Shown here piece after piece: positions 12,601 through 26,933 of a stretch of 64,000 bases of DNA. This DNA comes from Eumeta japonica (Eukaryota > Arthropoda > Insecta > Lepidoptera > Psychidae). The translations under genes were made by a program, and so were the position numbers. The stretch spans positions 85,581-149,580 of the forward strand of contig BGZK01001455.1 of NCBI GenBank assembly GCA_005406025.1. The letters are read 5' to 3'. The notes under the pieces are model-generated. The model searched no databases. It was not told the DNA's origin and saw only the letters and a list, made by a program, of their open reading frames with translations. Each line of letters starts with the position of its first letter. Position 1 is the first letter of the stretch.

Positions 12601-13615
12601 TTTTGCAGCTTGTGTCGCATTTTTCCCTTTTTGTAATAAATTTTCAAGATGTATCAAATTTTTATGTTAGATTCACTCATTTTGGTGAATAGAAAAAAAT
12701 AGAAAAATGGCAGGACGTTTGTACTTTTTATTCTTATTTTTTTAAAATGTCATCTATTTATTAGTATAAATAGATACAAACTCCTACTAGCTAGATATAA
12801 ATAGCACGGTTAATTTCAATAAAAACAATAATCTTACAGGTTTTCCTATCAAGTCAGATTTACGAATCCACCAACGTATACACAATGGAGAGAAGCCATA
12901 CTCTTGTCATCTATGTACTAAGACTTTTGCCACATCTGGAAATTTGTCTATACATGTTAGAATACACAACAAAGATATCAGGTAATTGATTAAGTTTTTA
13001 TTGTGTTAGTCTTTAAATAAAACTCAATTTAAATTTTTAATTATTTTTATTATTCATGTTATTTTTGTGAAATAATGAAAATTTTATTTAGATTTATTTT
13101 TCCAAGCAACATATGAATAAATAACGAAAATAAAATTAAGCGTGTATAATTTGATTAATAAAAACTCTATTTAATAAGTTGTGATGTGATGTGAAATGTG
13201 ATTAAAAAACAGTATCATACTATGTGGGTAACTGTCTTACAGGTATCACTGTAAAGAATGTCAAAGGGGCTTTGTGACATGCAGCGCCTACAACGTCCAT
13301 CTAAAACGTCACAAAGGCCAACGGGACTACCACTGTGAATGCGGGAAAACATTCTACACGTCGTCGGCTCTCAAACAGCACAAGGTTGTACACACCGGTG
13401 AAAAAAAATACCAATGTAAAATATGCGAGAAGAAGTTCACCCAAACTAGTCACCTGAGTCGACACTTCAAGAGAGATCACGCTAAGCCCAACGCTCCTAT
13501 CCCGTCATCGGATCAGTACAGGGTCGTATTAACTAACCAGTCGGTGCCCAAAGTCTTTGGATTATATGAAAAAATAGACCCAAATGGAAGTTCAGTTAAA
13601 TGTGAAGGTTCATAG
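635..13615 (+). CDS. ZAD-C2H2 zinc-finger protein, nine exons
   Basis: Exons: 635-769, 889-1147, 2867-2953, 3060-3131, 4955-5108, 7300-7424, 10963-11082, 12840-12981, 13243-13615. All joins keep phase and give 488 aa with a TAG stop. Exons 1-2 encode a ZAD domain with zinc ligands at C8, C11, C57 and C60 and the typical DGLPKKIC text; ZADs usually mediate dimerisation. An acidic/lysine-rich linker (about 62-195) follows, including an RGRKKK stretch that could be a nuclear signal. Nine C2H2 fingers fill about 200-444, several joined by TGEK-type linkers, then a 44-residue tail. Finger 8 has a one-residue gap between its cysteines (C396, C398). Intron 7 appears to use a GC donor (11083-11084). 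ATG 635 is the first after an in-frame stop at 614. Expected to be a nuclear DNA-binding regulator; target unknown. ZAD fingers diverge fast, so no orthologue is named. Confidence 0.88.
1148..2866. other. Intron 2 of the zinc-finger gene
   Basis: AT-rich except for 1620-1990, which is GC-richer and looks like unidentified repeat DNA. A 12-bp inverted repeat (aattatgtatgt / acatacataatt) lies near 2340-2383. No coding signal. Confidence 0.4.
3270..4545 (-). mobile_element. Degenerate non-LTR retrotransposon fragment (same family as at 11275)
   Basis: Reverse-strand translation at 3274-3474 gives a C-terminal LINE signature ([20 protein letters not shown]). Going upstream on that strand, 3475-3660 gives [12 protein letters not shown] text and 4070-4270 gives an RT stretch containing [11 protein letters not shown], the counterpart of [11 protein letters not shown] at about 11709-11741. 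The beginning near 4510-4545 matches the DGKGSR region of that copy. Several stops and frameshifts, so inactive. It lies antisense in intron 4 of the zinc-finger gene. Confidence 0.7.
5755..5895. repeat. Degenerate (GATTCYGRTTCC)-type simple repeat
   Basis: Pyrimidine-rich text built from variants of 'attccggtt' and 'gattctg'. Its reverse strand reads as an apparent protein rich in R, I, E and T ([13 protein letters not shown]), an artefact of the repeat. The same sequence type recurs at 39009-39545, 39660-39735, 40230-40315 and 40515-40565. Confidence 0.55.
7990..10430 (-). mobile_element. Decayed Jockey-type LINE (endonuclease and RT)
   Basis: Antisense in intron 6 of the zinc-finger gene. 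Reading the minus strand from 10430 down: an AP-like endonuclease part with [12 protein letters not shown] and [14 protein letters not shown] text HQFDFRKGH near 9000-9030; the motif-A region [16 protein letters not shown] near 8880-8925; then the open segment 8241-8771 with [15 protein letters not shown] and a YANDTAVL catalytic box. Jockey-clade elements carry FADD at that box, so here the first Asp of the pair is Asn. Several frameshifts and stops; 5' truncated at about 10430. Inactive. Confidence 0.8.
11275..12060 (+). mobile_element. Degenerate non-LTR retrotransposon RT fragment
   Basis: An open segment at 11300-11692 encodes RT text including [35 protein letters not shown] and QVFSLQNN. 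The frame continues past a stop as [11 protein letters not shown] and [15 protein letters not shown] to about 11905, and [13 protein letters not shown] near 11980-12020. The catalytic FADD-type box is not recognisable. In intron 7 of the zinc-finger gene and related to the fragments at 3270-4545, 18361-18560 and 58256-58556. Confidence 0.75.
12106..12289 (+). mobile_element. 5'-truncated copy of the pogo/Tigger-like element
   Basis: Runs closely parallel to the right part of the 13704-14347 element, starting 'aactagtgaacacgtgcaag' and ending 'gagttatcgagtttctactg', but lacks the left terminus and an internal stretch of about 100 bp. In intron 7 of the zinc-finger gene. Confidence 0.75.
12540..12835 (-). 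mobile_element. Decayed mariner-related fragment
   Basis: Resembles 46970-47190 by eye: shared text includes 'actcattttggt', 'ttttttaaaatgtcat' and 'gatacaaatagcac', with 'cttgtgtc' at one end. The better-preserved part of that other element carries mariner-like transposase text. No protein is readable here. Confidence 0.4.
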
Positions 13616-13703
13616 TACTAGATTATACATGAAATACTTTTTTGCTTTACACCATAGATCATTTTTATTTCATCGGTTCAAAAAGAGAGATGAATTTGTA
13701 ATA

Positions 13704-14347
13704 CAGTTGAACCTCGATAAGCTTAAGTCCAAGGGAAACACAAAATATTTTAAGTTATAGAGGTTTTAAGTTATCAAGGGTCTATGCTAGGGATAGGTTA
13801 ATATAGAAGTAGGTATGTACATATGTATGTATGTACCCTTGTTCTACGTTTTATCAGTGTATGTGAGTGTTGTTAGTTTTCTTTTTGAACTCATTTTAAG
13901 CCAATTTTATCACACAGTAAGTAAAGTGATGTTTCCAAGACAATGATCAAAACTTATGATCCAAGGCTTACTTATGTCTTAAGGCTAACCGCCGCAAAGC
14001 TTTAAAGAATTTCGAAGAAGCAAACAATAGGTGACATATGTATTGTTTACGTTAACAATTTAACTAGTGAACACGTGCAAGCAATAAATACCGAAACCTT
14101 TTGTTTTGCACACTCTTTCGAAATGACTCATTGACAAACAATTTTATGTTATAGAGGTTGTGGAAACATTTCTTTAAGTTACTGAGGGCCAATACAGAGA
14201 TTAGTAAGACTAAGAGTTAGATAAGTTATAGAGGTTGCGTATTTTAAGTTATAGAGGTTTTAGGCTCTGATGGGAAGGGAACATATTATTATTTGAAGTT
14301 ATAGAGGTTTTTAAGTTACCGAGGTTTGAGTTATCGAGGTTTTACTG
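13704..14347. mobile_element. Non-autonomous pogo/Tigger-like DNA transposon
   Basis: 644 bp bounded by imperfect inverted repeats CAGTTGAACCTCGATAA (left) and TTATCGAGGTTTTACTG (right), with a TA dinucleotide on each side, the target site of Tc1/mariner/pogo elements. The interior repeats 'ttatagaggtt' at least five times and encodes no transposase. It starts 88 bp after the zinc-finger stop codon and contains an AATAAA (14083-14088), so it probably supplies part of that gene's 3' untranslated region. Confidence 0.8.
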
Positions 14348-14624
14348 TACTTATAGATTTAATAGTTGACAACTTTTCATGTTATGGCAAGCAAAGAGCT
14401 TGCTTTGAATATTAAAGATTCTGATTTCCGGTTGTATGTAGTCAATGTATTTGCAAATACATTATTAAAGATTACTTTTCGGTTCTATTGTCTTCTAGCG
14501 TTATACAAATATTTACAGCATTGGAAAAATTATCTGTCTTGGGATCTATTTGGTTTATATATGGTATGTAGGCATATTATTGATGAATTATTAACCTAGA
14601 TCTGATTTTGCTATTATTGTGTAA

Positions 14625-14630
14625 AATAAA
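14625..14630 (+). terminator. Candidate poly(A) signal of the zinc-finger gene
   Basis: AATAAA in 'gtaaaataaagtgtaag', about 1.0 kb after the stop codon and the first clear signal after the transposon. AATAAA at 14083-14088, inside the transposon, is the alternative. Confidence 0.35.
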
Positions 14631-17600
14631 GTGTAAGTACAGCTCTTTACTATAGCATGGTGTTGATTAAATATCATTAGAATACAACATAACTCGGTTC
14701 AATAAGATTTTTCATTAAAAAAATATATTATAAGCGTCATGCATTATTGTTAATATTTATTATAACAAATATTATATATTTTTTTTCAATTTTTGTTTAA
14801 AACTGGTTACAAATCACATGTACATAGTTATTTTTTTTTTATGCCAAATATAAAAAACAATAATGCATAATATGTTTTGTCTGCAGCATGCTTTGTGAAA
14901 AGAACTGTAACAATATATTAACTAATATGTAATAAAAACAAATTAGGTCTATATAAATTGCATTATGTAGGTGCAATGCTGTCCAATTTTATACAATAAA
15001 AAAATGTATTTTGTACAGTTCAATAACAGAAATATGTAAAAAAGTTCTAACGTTTATTTCACCATTATACAAATAAGAATAAAATGGTAATTTTGAGCTA
15101 CTGTGTTCATTCTAATTAAGGAATTCAAATGTTTATTTCTTTTTACTAATCCTAGTACATTATATTATATATCTTTATTTATTAGGTGTAATTGTGCTAG
15201 GTTACTAACAGTGCCTGATTATTAATTTAGAACATTTGCAGTGAATATTGATTGACATGAAATTCTATTAATACAGGAGATGTATTTTTTTGCAAGTATG
15301 GAAAAAAGTAGTCCTGTGTAGGTGCTGCCATACGAATATCTAAAATGATTATCTATTTTAAATCAACATAAATTTTAATATTCAAAATAGCTTACGATAA
15401 TTCAGTTTTATCATTAAGAAGTATTATATGTTTATATCATGAGAAAAATGGATGCCAATGTAATTTGAATTATAAATATTTCAATTGTACAGATAATTAA
15501 ATACAAAAGTCTATAAATAAACTCTAGCCAAAGCGAATTAAAACTCAGGAGCTTTACAGAGCCTTATCGATTAATATTTTCAAGTTCTAGCCTTGGGTAA
15601 TAACTGTTTCAATCTAGTGGTTATCATTCTCTATACTATAGCGATTGCTAATCAAAGAAAAGTTTTTTATAGAAAAAAGTTAACTACTTATTGTAATATC
15701 TTTTATAAAATCTCATTAAAATATACATATAACTGACTTAATTATTTGTATGTGCTTGTATCTTATTCTTTTAGACATCATGACAGGTATATACAAGAAG
15801 AATATATGTGAGAGTTTTTTCTTTCAAGTTTTGTTGTCAATAATGAATATTGTTATTATTTCACAATACTGCCTTGGCCATTAAATGTTATTAGTCTTGA
15901 TTCCAAGGCTGAATTTTTTTCATTCACTCAATTGTACTTCATTTGTAAGATAATAAAAAATCAGATCAAAACAACATGATGAACCTTACTGTTCAGAGAA
16001 GGTGCACTGTATTTCCTATTTTAGAGTCTAATTTTCAATACAGACCATCAAAAAAATGCATAAGTCTATATTGGCCCCTTATACGAGTTGAACAAAATGA
16101 AACAAATTGAAATTAAGTATAAATGTCAAGTCTAATTTATATTGTAATATGATCTCACAAATATATTTTTTATTATCATGTATAGCTATGAATATGTATA
16201 TTTGCTTATTTGTAATTTAAATAAATTGCCATTATTGTGTTCTAATTCAACCTTACTATTTTTTTTTAAGTGACTTCAAAAAAGTGGTTCTCTGTTTGAC
16301 CCTGTATGGATGTATGTATGCATGCATGTATGTATGTATATTTGCAAATTTTCCAAAAACTACTGAAAGATTTTTAATGGGGTTTTCACTATTCAACTGT
16401 TTTTTTTTTCTGGGAAGGTTTTAATGTATGAAACATTGTCATAGACTACAAGAAACTAGACCTGTACACTAAAACATGGGACTAACTGGCAAACTCCTTA
16501 GTAATCAGTGTTGTGTTTGACATGAAATACAACAGAAGAAATATTCTCTGTTTATCTCATATGTATGTATGGAGATATAGAATTTGTGTTTATAATAATA
16601 ATAGGGTTATTAAAGCTTAGTGATTGGGAAATGTATGGAGTCAGTCATTTCTTGTATCGGTAGTAAGTCTATATTGTTAACAGCCAGTAGCTACCGTCTT
16701 GATTTTTGCGAATGGGAGGCGGTACAATATCTGTTAACAGAGAACATATGATTTTGAAAATATTGTTTTTGGTTTAATTTTAAAAACGTAAAACTATGGC
16801 TGTTATTGCGGTGGTCAACTGTGACAGAAATAGTGTTAGGTACTGTACGGGCAATTTTCGCAAATAAAACAAATGTTGCTTGCGCTGTTCATGTTTTGGG
16901 GAATAGAGCGGTCATACTTTCTCAAATATTAATTTAAGTTTTTTATACTCATTCTTGTTTCTGTTCTTAATGATGTTCTTTGATAAAAAGTTTTAAATAA
17001 AGGGAAAAGGTAAATAGTAACAGACTCAATTTAATATAGTGATAATAATAATTACGATGAAACATTCGAAGTTTACAAACAACCTATTTCTATCTAGGAA
17101 AATCATCAGCATTGGACTGATTTACATTATCTAAGTAAGTATATAGGTACTTTCTACTTTTGAAGTTGGTGTCAAGCCTCGATTTAATTCTAGATTAGCC
17201 GTTAAACCAGATTTAATAGTGTCAATTCATCTACACGTTTTCGATCACGACACTTGAGGGGTTAATTCGTAAGTAGCTTTATAAAATGTAAATTGCTGTA
17301 AGATTCGATCCGGCTCACGAGACATTTTGAAAAATTTAATGTCTGATATTCTATCGCTAAAAATTATGAACACTACTTAAAAATGCACCTACTTTTGATC
17401 GCGGCCCGCGAACGTTTTGCAAATACGTGTGTGTACAAATAACGATCAAAATACGATTTGAACGTAATTAATAAGTACGTTCAAAAAAATATTAATGCGT
17501 TTTGTTTAAATATATTAACTATCGTTATTTTGACTATTAAGATTAATTTCATACCACGGATCCATAAATAATTTTTTTTCTGTTGTAATATCAAAAAGAA

Positions 17601-18360
17601 AAATAAAAATTGCAATAAAATGAATTAATTCGGTGTTTTCTTATCTTTAATCAAATCTTTCTCCAATAAAATTTAATTTTCGGGTTCGGTTTTCGACTTA
17701 TCTTGTAGGAAATTAAATTCTCTACAAAAAAGGTCCTTTGCAATTTTTGCGTCAAGTCAATAGATTTGGAGAAAAAGTCGAAAAACCACGATTTTTGAGT
17801 GAAAGTCGACTATAAAATTTTTTACTGACCAGATACATCAAAAATTAAATATTGGCTACTAAGGCTTTTGAAGAAGAAGGATCCCTCTACAATTTTCTCC
17901 TATGGTCAAAGAAATTTGATGAAATGTCTCCAAGCTATAAATATTTTAAGCAAAAAAAATTATTTTTACGTGTAAATTAAATGAGAAAACTTTAAATTCA
18001 TTTAGCGAGTACTTAAAATTGGAATTAAGAGCCGTCCTTTGGTGGGAATTTTTTATTTAATAGTTCGAATGATATTCCGTCAATGAAGTAAAGAAAAAAA
18101 AATAGTCGCGAAAAAAAAATCGTCCTATTAGCCCACAACATGTCAAAAGTTGCCCATACCTGCTCTAGTCGAACAGAAATCGCTGGAACATCTAACTAAT
18201 CGAGCATCTCTGGTGACATATATAGTTGGGTTTAAGAAATTTTGATGTAGTAGAAAAGTCACGAAACTAAAATAAATCCAAACAAGATACGATATATATT
18301 TGCGTAACATATGTGGAGGGTCTTAAAAATAGGTAGGTAGGTAATGTTAGTAATGTTGGA
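14631..18360. other. AT-rich intergenic DNA
   Basis: No coding signal. Contains a TGTA/TGCA microsatellite (16303-16340) and, at 17456-17484, a 10-bp perfect inverted repeat (tttgaacgta / tacgttcaaa). Text at 17640-17960 rich in 'ctctacaa' and 'aaagtcg' looks like an old unclassified repeat. Confidence 0.4.
16303..16340. repeat. TGTA/TGCA tetranucleotide microsatellite
   Basis: About nine units of tgta with a central tgca interruption. Confidence 0.85.
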
Positions 18361-18560
18361 GAATGGTGTTTTTGAAAGAAATTATAATAACTAGAGAAGA
18401 AGGTATGTTGAGTTGGTTTGGCCATTTGGGAAGGATAGACGATAGCAGATTAGAGAAGTAAATACTCAAGATAAATGTGTATGATGGATAGATTGACAAT
18501 TGCCGCCTAGAGAAAAAACAGTTTATAGTTTCTGCCTACCTCTCTCAAAAATAGAAGCGA
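18361..18560 (+). mobile_element. 3' fragment of the same LINE family as 11275
   Basis: Plus-strand translation gives LSWFGHLGRIDDSRLEK and then VSAYLSQK, matching the [13 protein letters not shown] text on the minus strand at 3274-3474. Short and interrupted by stops. Confidence 0.5.
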
Positions 18561-18788
18561 AATTACGCTTGTAATAAATAAGTGATATTGAGTTGTTCCT
18601 GTCTAAATTGAGCGTATATCTCGTGCATGTGCATTTGTATTTTATTGAGCAATCAATTTTTTTTTAGAAGCCAGCTCGGTTTTACACTCAAAATGAGTGC
18701 TAAACTAAATATTAATTTATATCTCTATATTCATGATTTAGATTTCACGTTTGATATTAAGGAACGCGCTACGAAAGAAAGAACATGG

Positions 18789-19202
18789 TTAGGGAACATA
18801 CCCATATTACGTGACCGATTCACGGGGGTCTTCAAAATACCATGCTTGGTGTCACGCCGGGCGGCGGCTCAATGCTTCATCACGTAGTCTGAGAATTCTC
18901 GCGCTTTTTCGGAAATATATTCAAATTAAACTAACAGATTGCAACGCAAATGTGCCGGGACGCCAGCTGATTATTTAGAAGTGGGGCGCTTGTATAGTAT
19001 TCTATAATTTGTAGTATAACGTAAGTTACTATATATTTTAAAATAAGTTTTTTCTCCTTGATTATATTAACATTCTGTTAGAAGAAAACTTTGAATTACT
19101 ACGTGAAAAGTAGAGGGGAAGTGTTTTAGCAAATACTACGCTTGGTCACCGAAGGTCAAAATTGTAAAATATGGGTCACGTAATTTGGGTATGTCCCCTT
19201 AA
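18789..19202. mobile_element. Short non-autonomous element with TTAA-like ends
   Basis: About 414 bp. The left end (ttagggaacatacccatatt, then acgtgacc) is the inverse of the right end (gggtcacg, then taatttgggtatgtcccctt, then aa). The inverted repeats are about 29 bp with few mismatches. A TTAA at the right end (19199-19202) and TTAG at the left suggest the TTAA target preference of piggyBac- or Kolobok-type elements. No transposase. Confidence 0.65.
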
Positions 19203-19559
19203 GGGTATTTTCTGAGGTAAATATGAATAAAAATACCTGTATTTTTGGTGTCATTCAAGTAGCAACATTACGTAAGTTTTCTCCACTTGGAAAGTCTTCA
19301 GAGACATCCGACGAGATGAGAGATCTGTTGTACAAAAGTTTAATTTGACCAAAATACAAATATTTTAAGTGCTGTGGTTCGTATAGTAATGTTACTGATT
19401 CGTGTCGTATTAAACACCTTAAAGTGCATCCAATTTGATTACATAATCATTTTTATTTAATAACATTTCAATATTTAGACGATATTTTAGTACATTGTAT
19501 GGACTTAAACGATCATTCGTTAAGCTAACGTCTAGTATCCAATGACTCTTATAAAAAAA

Positions 19560-19691
19560 TTGATGTCATTAAGTGTCAGTGTGTTGTCATAGGATCTGTG
19601 TTAAAGTGTTGTGTTCGCGTTTCAGTTTATTTTGTTTTTTAATAGTTTTTCTTTAATTTGTGCGCTCATTTCTTCGATGTAAATATTTACC
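19560..19691 (+). promoter_or_regulatory. Probable 5' untranslated region of Pcgf3
   Basis: Runs up to the ATG at 19692. TCAGT motifs at about 19576 and 19621 could act as initiators. No TATA box is obvious. Confidence 0.3.
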
Positions 19692-23224
<3,533 letters not shown>

Positions 23225-23528
23225 GATATAATGGATGCTTAGTGATAATGTGGTGACTGATATCAATTCATTCTTATAAAATCTGACTAAGTTTTTTTTG
23301 GGTGACATAATGCATAGTAGAAAAGTGGCAATTATTACAGAAGTTGAAGGAATGTACATATAGGGAACTTAGAACAGTTTTCAAGGTGATATTAATTTAT
23401 CAACTACATATAAGTTTAAAAAATTGTGGGTTTCTTTAAATGCTTCAAAATGGATCCCAAAAAAAGTATAAGTTGTATTGTATAATTTTGTTGAAAAAGA
23501 TATTATTTTTCGCTTTAGCTAAAATAAA
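23225..23528 (+). terminator. Pcgf3 3' untranslated region to the first poly(A) signal
   Basis: AT-rich sequence without coding signal, with AATAAA at 23523-23528. More AATAAA-like hexamers follow to about 24045, so the mature 3' end could be several hundred bases further on. Confidence 0.35.
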
Positions 23529-25880
23529 CCTAAAAAAATTTTTGTGGACCATTAAAATTATATTAGCTTCTATTGTATACAAGGCGAATCCATGAATTTG
23601 TGTGATTTCAAGTTTTGTTTATTTTGTTCGATGTTATGGTTTTATTTTTGTTTTATAAAAATAAATTATGTTACCCAAAATAGAACAGATTTCAGAATTT
23701 ATATGAATCAAAATCTCAATAAATCCTACTGAGTAGGATTTGTATAATTTGTCTAAGACAGAATTTTAAATATATAATGTTTAATTATAATACAACTGTA
23801 CCATAAATTATGTGTCTAAGAATTTGAAAATAATCTTAGTTATTGAATTTAAAAAATTTATTTTTCATATTTTTCATTGTTACTTTTTTAGATCATAGAT
23901 AGGTAAATGAATGTAAAAAAAATAAACCTAAGTTTTTCTATGAAATTATTTTTGTTACTGTGTAACAAAATTTTTAAGTTTTGTTTATAGAAATATGTAA
24001 AAATAAAAAGAATCTTGTGTCAGTATTACTCCCTTTTTAATAAATTAATCTGTGTATCTAACAAAATTTGAAATTAATTTTTAAGGATAAACTGAACTTA
24101 CTACTGGTAGATAATTTTGTATATTTTTGTACAACTGAAAATTTCTTTAAAAATTATCGTGAATTGGAGTACATAATTTTATTAAAACAATACTGTAATA
24201 GTGAATTATTGATTACCAATATTTAGTAAAATTATATGATTTTAATGAGTTAAATATTTTTTTTTATTTTGTTATACGACTTCAATATGTCGCTTCCACT
24301 GCAGCAACTCTTCAAAGTTGTCAAACTTCAAACTTCCCTTGAGTGAAGTAAGACAGTACCATGCGTTGCCGATGTCGCGCTAAGCGACTATGCATGCGAG
24401 GCGTTGTCAGTGATTTTCTGTTCTAGTCGTTCAAAGGGGTACTTTTTGCATTTTTTGTCACCTCTTAACCCGTAATGGACAAGGAAAATTGTCACCTAAT
24501 CCATCTTTATTCGAGGTATATTATAATAATCGGAAAGACGAAAAGTTATACAATAAAGGGTTGAGATATGAAAAGTCGAAGAATTTGAATCTTAAATGTG
24601 TAAATTTTTGCAGTTATAAATGAAAATCTTACCATTTTTCAGTCTAGTCCGACGGCTCACCATTGCCGCGCGCTCAGCACGCGATAATTCAAAGTGGCCG
24701 GTGACATCAGCGCGCAGTCCGTATGGGATAGGGGGGTGAGTGTACATGTCGGCACGACATTGCCCCGAGCGATGCAGTCGTATGCATTTACGGATGCATC
24801 AAGACCGCCGGCGGCAGCATGTACGCATCAGCGTCTAATATATAATAAACTTTTGAGCGGGTACGAACTGTAAGACGTTCCCTATACTGTCATGTGGTCA
24901 ACTCCGTAAATACCAAATTTTCTCTCTACACACACACACACACACACTTACACACAAACGCACACATATATGCAGACAGTTCCACCTTTTGGCCACCGCA
25001 CGTCCATGAAGTTTTACGTTGACTATCAACTTAGACATAATTATGTCTTCCATTCGTAAAAAAGAGACTAGTGCTCAATGCTATTATTGTTATACAAATG
25101 AAACAGTAAAGTTTGTGTTGCGTAAATCGACAAAATAATAATGTAAAAGTGCAAAGGTAGCTGGAAACCAATGGAAGGATTTACGATACTTTTAGGGATC
25201 CATGAGAATAAATAAGAACCCCTGTGGTTAGCGATTTTCCTAAAATTTTGTATACACTGTAGGAAGAATATACGATACTTTTTCAGGATTCCGTAAACAT
25301 AATTACAGACAAATACCTTACAGTTTTACAAATTTCAATAAAATTTAGTATGAAGATAGATAGAAGTCAACAGAAGAACATATGATACATTTTTTACGGT
25401 TTCGTGAGAATAAATAAAATTGATAGAATCCTGGCTCAGTAAGCCATAAAATATAAATTGATCACAAATCTTACAAAAAAAAAAATGTTTTTAGATGGAC
25501 ATACAGACTGATGCCACATAATTATTAATAATTATCTATGCCTTGACGATCTCACAAATGCCCCTAACGATTTTGATGAAAACTTATTTTGATAAAGATT
25601 ACCTTTTCGTTTGTATTTCCATGTCAAAATCAAAGGCTGCCGAGTCAGGTCGATTGTTCAGATACTTTTTATTGCGGGAAATGATGTTTGTGATATGATA
25701 AGAAATTATAGCAGAAGATCAGAAACAAAATATAAATTTACATCAACGCAATAATCGGAATAAACGCGAGAAGCTTCACATTAACGCTGTTAAAGCCATG
25801 AGCGGAAAGTTAGTGTATTTGATAAAAAAATTAAAAAATATTAGACTGATAACCAGCGAACCGAGTTATACACATATACC
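23529..25880. other. Intergenic DNA, AT-rich then partly GC-rich
   Basis: 24290-24860 is GC-richer, with unclassified text around 'gccggtgacatcagcgcg'. A CA microsatellite lies at about 24928-24975. At 25170-25440 a loose tandem repeat is visible: 'acgatacttttagggatcc', 'acgatactttttcaggattcc' and 'atgatacattttttacgg', spaced about 90-110 bp. No gene seen. Confidence 0.4.
24928..24975. repeat. CA-rich microsatellite
   Basis: An uninterrupted CA run near 24929-24947 with degraded CA-rich flanks. Confidence 0.8.
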
Positions 25881-26722
25881 GCAAGGAACCGCTCACGCGT
25901 CTTTCCTCAAATATTCATAACTCCTTTTTTAGAACAACTTTGCTAAAAAAATCGTAGTCATTGAAATAGCCGTTTCTGAGGAAAATAACTCAGAACGTAA
26001 ACGTGTAAACGTACGAAGTAAAAACCCTAGGCGCTTAGTAACACGATGCGCGTGCTCAAACTAACCCACCCTGCCATCCGTGGCTCGCACACGGCGAACG
26101 CTGATATGCAGTATCTAGCAAATCCGCATGTCAGCGCGATTAACGACGTGATAAACGACTTCAGAGATTTTGTTATAAAGTGTTACGTTTACGATATCGA
26201 CGTTTTTGAAATTAAGATTGTATGTTATTAGTATTGAACTGTTTAATAAAAATGCCTTTCACTGCTATCAAATATGCAAACGTGATTTATTGTTGGGTAG
26301 TTTGCAGAGATAACATCGCTTCGGTTCTAAAATTTCACACTTAAAATTACTGTGACAACAACGTGTGAGTCTGAAAATTGGCTACATGTGCAAAATCAGA
26401 AATTAATTCAGTACTACCGTCGGCGAACTTTACATCACTGACAACATCAAGTGTCATTTATCATCATCAAAATGAAATAAATTCATTAAAAATAATACAT
26501 TGCATATTCGTTTGTTACGTGCCCGGGTGCGGCGCGCGGTGCGTGGGTGCGTATGCGCCATCTGCCCAAGCATTTCGTAGGGTTTTCTTTGTACTATTTT
26601 TATATTATTTATAAGCATATATCAATGACATATTTGTATCATAGTTACTTTGGCAAAATTGTTGTAAAAAAGGAGGATATTATGAATATTTGTGGAAAGA
26701 TGCATGATTGGTTCCGATTCGA
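25881..26722 (+). mobile_element. Long-TIR non-autonomous element, copy A
   Basis: About 840 bp. The left end (cacgcgtctttcctcaaata, then 'ttcataactcc', 'ttagaacaactttgc') is the inverse of the right end ('ggcaaaattgttgtaaaaaa', 'ggaggatattatgaatattt', 'gtggaaagatgcatg'), giving inverted repeats of roughly 65 bp. The interior matches copy B at 61418-62247 in opposite orientation, including the GC-rich 'gggtgcggcgcgcggtgcgt' block (26525-26545). No transposase is encoded; open frames inside it are incidental. Confidence 0.75.
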
Positions 26723-26933
26723 TTCGATCCCCTAAGATTCAAAAGGCAATTTGTTCTTTGATACATTTATATTCAAAATTTTCTGTATAAGTGTCTTTCC
26801 TCAAAAAAACTAAGTTTTCCGTCATTTAGCGCTATTTCATACTGTTTTGCGATAATCACATTGTTGCTGTACGATTAGTCGTTAACTGATGTTAGAGTGG
26901 TACCATTTTTTAATGATACCAATCCATTCAAAT

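Larger units (their letters stand above)
11083..12839 (+). other. Predicted GC-AG intron 7 of the zinc-finger gene
   Basis: The donor reads aaag|gcaagt, a strong match to the known GC-donor consensus; the acceptor reads tcttacag|g. Splicing here joins CQDCGK to [11 protein letters not shown] and completes finger 5. The only nearby GT (11087-11088) would put exon 8 out of frame. Confidence 0.75.

Noticed and set aside
18627..18887. 86-codon open frame
   Set aside because: It runs across the left border of the TTAA element at 18789, so it is a chance frame.
25881..26735. Protein-coding gene from the frames at 26046-26735
   Set aside because: These frames lie within the long-TIR element and have no counterpart frame in the opposite copy except a chance terminal-repeat translation.
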